Positions 30,118-32,723 of a DNA stretch of 32,723 nt are shown here, in pieces. This DNA comes from Klebsiella pneumoniae (lineage in GTDB: Bacteria > Myxococcota_A > UBA796 > SXON01). The stretch is taken from NCBI GenBank assembly GCA_945861635.1, contig CAMAWH010000060.1, positions 1 through 32,723 of the forward strand. Direction: 5' to 3'. Made by a program: the position numbers and the translations under genes. The stretch's first letter is position 1; every line of letters begins with the position of its first letter. Below the pieces are notes generated by a model that saw only the letters and a list, made by a program, of their open reading frames with translations, ran no database searches and had not been told where the DNA came from.

Positions 30118-31812
30118 GTGCTCCCCCTTCTGCTGGCCTGTGTTCGCTCGTTCACCGTCGGTTCGGGCGGTAACGAGGGGATTGTCGGCGATAGCGGCAC
30201 CGAGTCCCCCGAGGGGATCCCCGGCGACAGCGGCGACGATGCAGACCCGGTCGACGTCGATCCCACGGACGAGATCTTCGACCCGAGTGTCATCCTCGAT
30301 CTCGACCTCACGATGGCCCGGGCCGAGTGGGCCGATCTCCGGGACAACCCGTACGCGGAAACCTGGCACACGGCCGACTTCACGTGGGGGAGCGAAATCG
30401 TCGAGAGTGTCGGCCTGCGCGCGTTCGGCGCCGGCTCGCTCATCCCGGGAAAGCCGTCGATCAAGATCAGCTTCGATCACTTCGTTCCGGGGCAGGCATG
30501 GCGCGGGTTGGAGCAGATCAAGCTGGACAACAGCTCGCAAGACGCCGGATTCATGAACGAGCTGATCGGGACGGCGATCTTGCGACGGTCGGGTGTTCCC
30601 GCGGCGCGAACCGGATGGGCGCGCGTGCGGGTGAACGAGGAACCCGTCGGGTTCTTCGTGCTGTTCGAGCCGATCGACGATGTGTTCTTGCGCCGTTGGT
30701 TCAACGACGACGGCGGCAACCTGTATGGCACGGCCGACGGCCACCACGCGCAGGGCCTCAACCCCATCGCGAACGGTGGACCGCTGGATTGGTACGTCCC
30801 TCAGACCAAGGCGGAGTCCGACGGCAGCGATCTCTTGACGGTGATGGACGTGGTCGCCAACGGGTCCGACGATGCGTTTCTGGCGGCCGTGGACGTCGAT
30901 GAGTTCACGCGGATGTCCGTGACCCGTTCGATCTTCGGGGGCATCGACACGTTCAGCGCGGATGGCAACAACTTCTACCTCTACAATCTCGATGGATACT
31001 GGTCGATCATCGCGTGGGACCTCGACGCCGACCTTGGCTATCCCTATTATTTCTCCCCCGCGCTCACGGTGGATCCCGCTGCGCCGTGGCTCACATCGCC
31101 GTGGGCCACAAACCCCGTGAGCGGGGCGCCGTATACCGACCCGGTGCTGACGCGTGCCGTTGCCATGGGCACGGACATCCCTGCTCTGGTGGCCGAGATC
31201 ATAGCGGGTCCGGGGGAGTGGAGCGTGCTCGACGCCGAGGTGACGGCGGCGGCTACGCTCATCCGCGACGACGTATACAACGACGTCCTCGGCTACGGAT
31301 ACGCCTTTGACCAACGGCGCCACGACCTCCGGCTGTTCCTGCACACGCGGCTGAGTGGCCTGCTCGGGCGCGACGCGGCGGACTGTGCGGTGGCCGAGCC
31401 GGGTGTGCACCGTCTGGCCGATCTCGCCCCGACCGGCACGGTGGGCTGGGGCGAGCTCCTCATCGACAAAACGTACTGGGCGCCGGGTTTCAACGTGGCG
31501 GGCGGGCACTATTGCACCGGGATCTTCGCGCACGCGCCGAGTGACGTGGCGATCACGATTCCTGCCGGAGCGACCACACTCTCTGGAGCCGTCGGCCTTC
31601 AGGATTGGGTGCAGCAGTGCGGAGACGGCGCGTCGTTCGCAATTGTGCAGGGGGGCGTCACGCTATGGAGCAGTCCCGTGCTGGCGAACTACGACCCCGC
31701 GGTTACGACGGACGCTGTACCCATTTCGCCGGGCGCGCTGCGTTTGGTCACCCTACCCAACGGCGAATACTCATGTGACACGGCCGCGTGGCTGGACGTG
31801 CGGGTGTGGTGA
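30118..31812 (+). CDS. CotH-kinase-family lipoprotein with C-terminal NPCBM-like domain
   Basis: 564 aa from GTG 30118, chosen because it starts the lipoprotein signal VLPLLLAC (lipobox LLAC). The spacer is Gly/Asp/Ser/Glu-rich. Residues about 55-430 follow the CotH kinase pattern: SIKISFDHFVPGQAWRG, LEQIKLDNSSQDAGFMNELIG, RRSGVPAARTGWARVRVNE, PVGFFVLFEPIDDVFLRRWF, GNLYGTADG, and further on YLYNLDGYWSIIAWDLDADLG, matching the conserved N-x-W-x-x-I-x-WDLD segment. Residues about 455-562 resemble an NPCBM/NEW2 carbohydrate-associated domain (FNVAGGHYCTGIFAHAPS, VGLQDWVQQCGDGASFAIV). CotH homologues phosphorylate spore-coat proteins. In bacteria with this exported architecture the substrate is unknown. 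The element at 31819 begins 6 bp after the stop. Confidence 0.85.
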   Translation: MLPLLLACVRSFTVGSGGNEGIVGDSGTESPEGIPGDSGDDADPVDVDPTDEIFDPSVILDLDLTMARAEWADLRDNPYAETWHTADFTWGSEIVESVGLRAFGAGSLIPGKPSIKISFDHFVPGQAWRGLEQIKLDNSSQDAGFMNELIGTAILRRSGVPAARTGWARVRVNEEPVGFFVLFEPIDDVFLRRWFNDDGGNLYGTADGHHAQGLNPIANGGPLDWYVPQTKAESDGSDLLTVMDVVANGSDDAFLAAVDVDEFTRMSVTRSIFGGIDTFSADGNNFYLYNLDGYWSIIAWDLDADLGYPYYFSPALTVDPAAPWLTSPWATNPVSGAPYTDPVLTRAVAMGTDIPALVAEIIAGPGEWSVLDAEVTAAATLIRDDVYNDVLGYGYAFDQRRHDLRLFLHTRLSGLLGRDAADCAVAEPGVHRLADLAPTGTVGWGELLIDKTYWAPGFNVAGGHYCTGIFAHAPSDVAITIPAGATTLSGAVGLQDWVQQCGDGASFAIVQGGVTLWSSPVLANYDPAVTTDAVPISPGALRLVTLPNGEYSCDTAAWLDVRVW

Positions 31813-31818
31813 TTAATG

Positions 31819-31843
31819 GAGGGGACGTTTGTTGCGTGTTTAG
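31819..31843 (+). repeat. Left terminal inverted repeat
   Basis: Begins GAGGGGACGTTTGTTGCG and is the exact reverse complement of 32218-32242. The ATG at 31816-31818 directly abuts it. Confidence 0.95.
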
Positions 31844-32132
31844 TTTTATTACGTTGGTATAAAGGTATGAATAGAGTACGCGCTTTTAAATCACTCGAAA
31901 TGAATTCAACGTTCCATTTGATTCGCAACACGTCGGGCCGGTGTCGGCTTGCGAACCCTCGCCGGGCGAATCGGCCGGGGGGCGGGCCACAGTGGAGGGC
32001 GGTGTCGAGGCGACGATATCGAGTGCGCCGTCGGCACCTCGCTTCTCGCCATGATCTGGTGCCGGAAGCGTCCGGAATCCGTTTTCGCAATGTGGATTTC
32101 GCCTCGCACGGCTCGTCCGCGGAAACGTCGTG

Positions 32133-32723
32133 ATGCGACGTCGATATGCCCGTGAACTATGTGGTCATGAAAAAAACTTACGTCTCATATTTTTAGCATT
32201 TTACCATAATAAGAATGCTAAACACGCAACAAACGTCCCCTCTAAAATATCCCTCCTCCCCCTCGCGGCGCTTGCCTCGGCGCTCACTCCGGGAGAAGCC
32301 CTGACGTGGACCGTGTCGTGGATGGGAATCGACGCGGGGTTGGCGACGGCGACGACGTCCGCGACACCGCTCGCCGCGGACGCCTACGAAATCACCATCC
32401 ACACCCGCTCCGCCGCCTGGCTCGCGCCGCTCTACCCCATCGAAGATCGCCTCACGACGCGATGGGCGCCGACAACAGGTCCGATTTCCGCAGAAACACA
32501 CTTTCGTGAAGGACGCTTCCAGCAGGACAACGCGATCGCGTTCGGAAGCCTGATTGTGGTACAATGCAGCCAGTTCATCGACGGCGCATGGCAGGATCGC
32601 TCGCTGACAGTGGGCAGCACGCTCGGGGTCGAGGACGCCATCGGTGCGCTGTGGCGGCTGCGCGAGGCCGCGACGCCGGACGACGTTTCCTTCCCCGTCT
32701 TCACCGGCTCCCGCGTTCTCCAG
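32133..32723 (+). CDS. DUF3108-like protein, start displaced by element insertion; truncated by window edge
   Basis: The frame is open to the window end. From 32247 it encodes SLLPLAALASALTPGEALTW, then TVSWMGIDAGLATATTSATP, IHTRSAAWLAPLYPIEDRLTTRW, FREGRFQQDNAIAFGS. This is the pattern of DUF3108 periplasmic proteins (strand-rich, with a conserved WMGIDAG turn). The frame continues upstream without a stop through the right end of the transposon-like element to ATG 32133, giving a chimeric start (MRRRYARELCGHE...) that does not resemble a signal peptide. The native start was probably just before KISLLPLAALASA. The gene may be silent, or use a start inside the element. The true start cannot be fixed; the coding call for 32247 onward is firm. 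Confidence 0.7.
   Translation, partial: MRRRYARELCGHEKNLRLIFLAFYHNKNAKHATNVPSKISLLPLAALASALTPGEALTWTVSWMGIDAGLATATTSATPLAADAYEITIHTRSAAWLAPLYPIEDRLTTRWAPTTGPISAETHFREGRFQQDNAIAFGSLIVVQCSQFIDGAWQDRSLTVGSTLGVEDAIGALWRLREAATPDDVSFPVFTGSRVLQ
32192..32222. repeat. Subterminal hairpin in the right end of the element
   Basis: Perfect 9-bp inverted repeat TTTAGCATT / AATGCTAAA with a 13-nt AT-rich loop. Its 3' arm overlaps the inner 5 bases of the right terminal repeat. The left end lacks it, so the two ends of the element differ in structure. Confidence 0.85.
32218..32242 (-). repeat. Right terminal inverted repeat
   Basis: Exact reverse complement of 31819-31843. Immediately followed by T and then AAA ATA TCC, the surviving codons of the DUF3108-like gene. 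Confidence 0.95.

Larger units (their letters stand above)
31819..32242. mobile_element. Non-autonomous MITE-like element with 25-bp terminal inverted repeats
   Basis: 424 bp bounded by perfect inverted repeats (31819-31843 and 32218-32242). Imperfect pairing goes on for about 22 bp more (14 of 22 bases match), so the full ends are about 47 bp. The ends are AT-rich, unlike anything else in the window, while the middle (31945-32150) is GC-rich like the host. It has no recognisable transposase or other protein family; open frames inside are short and look random. No clear target-site duplication. It lies 6 bp after the CotH-like stop and 2 bp before the remaining DUF3108 coding sequence. A small transposable element mobilised by an enzyme elsewhere is the best reading. 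Confidence 0.75.

Noticed and set aside
29695..31533. 612-codon open frame on the minus strand
   Set aside because: Antisense to the CotH-like gene and crossing the divergent promoter region; composition is Arg/His/Val-rich without domains.
31816..32133. 105-codon frame starting at the ATG next to the left repeat
   Set aside because: It runs through the element with Arg-rich, motif-free sequence. The ATG is better explained as the old DUF3108 start codon or chance.

Overview
The window is GC-rich DNA from a Gram-negative bacterium. Lipid A enzymes, many lipobox lipoproteins and an outer-membrane barrel candidate show the Gram-negative envelope. Several features point to Myxococcota or an allied former deltaproteobacterial lineage: MopE-like Asp/Cys metal-binding repeats, an Asp-Thr spacer with a Cys motif, membrane helix and Arg tail like the MYXO-CTERM signal, and an EAD1-type adaptor domain. 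This assignment is an inference from protein style. Genes are tightly packed, with many 1-60 bp overlaps.

Layout. 1-2280: 3' end of a trans-prenyl diphosphate synthase, coupled by a GTGA overlap to a PAP2 lipid phosphatase fused to a ferritin-like di-iron domain. 2219-3519 (-): secreted EEP-fold phosphoesterase and a VanZ-like membrane protein. 3644-5759: an S74-chaperone-like lipoprotein, a lone Trypco1-like protein, a methyltransferase and a small charged protein. 5826-9257 (+): a compact set with a cyclic-nucleotide-binding protein, an exported unknown, a thioredoxin-fold protein and a 5'-nucleotidase/cyclic phosphodiesterase lipoprotein. 9296-11725 (-): NmrA-like SDR and OPA-type MFS transporter. 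11784-13231: coiled-coil protein, tRNA-Ala(GGC) and a membrane-spanning EAD1 protein.

13294-19479 (+) is a lipid A/LPS cluster: GT-C glycosyltransferase, MsbA-type exporter, an alkyltransferase-like DNA-repair protein, a KdtA-LpxK fusion and an LpxL-type acyltransferase. The enzymes would make Kdo-lipid A, acylate it, flip it and probably glycosylate it. 19533-22477 holds small exported proteins, some on each strand. 22485-30044 (-) is a run of cell-surface genes: a beta-helix/MopE-like surface protein, an FG-GAP lipoprotein, a PPC plus L,D-transpeptidase-like lipoprotein and a caspase-like (clan CD) protein. A remnant of an AAA/DUF4143 gene lies within it. 30118-31812 (+) is a CotH-kinase-like lipoprotein.

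At 31819-32242 there is a 424-bp non-autonomous transposon-like element with 25-bp perfect terminal inverted repeats. It sits exactly at the 5' end of a DUF3108-type gene and seems to have split its start codon and signal peptide from the body. The strongest leads are this element and the chimeric reading frame it creates, the PAP2-ferritin and KdtA-LpxK fusions, and the scattered conflict-system-type domains (EAD1, Trypco1, caspase-like).
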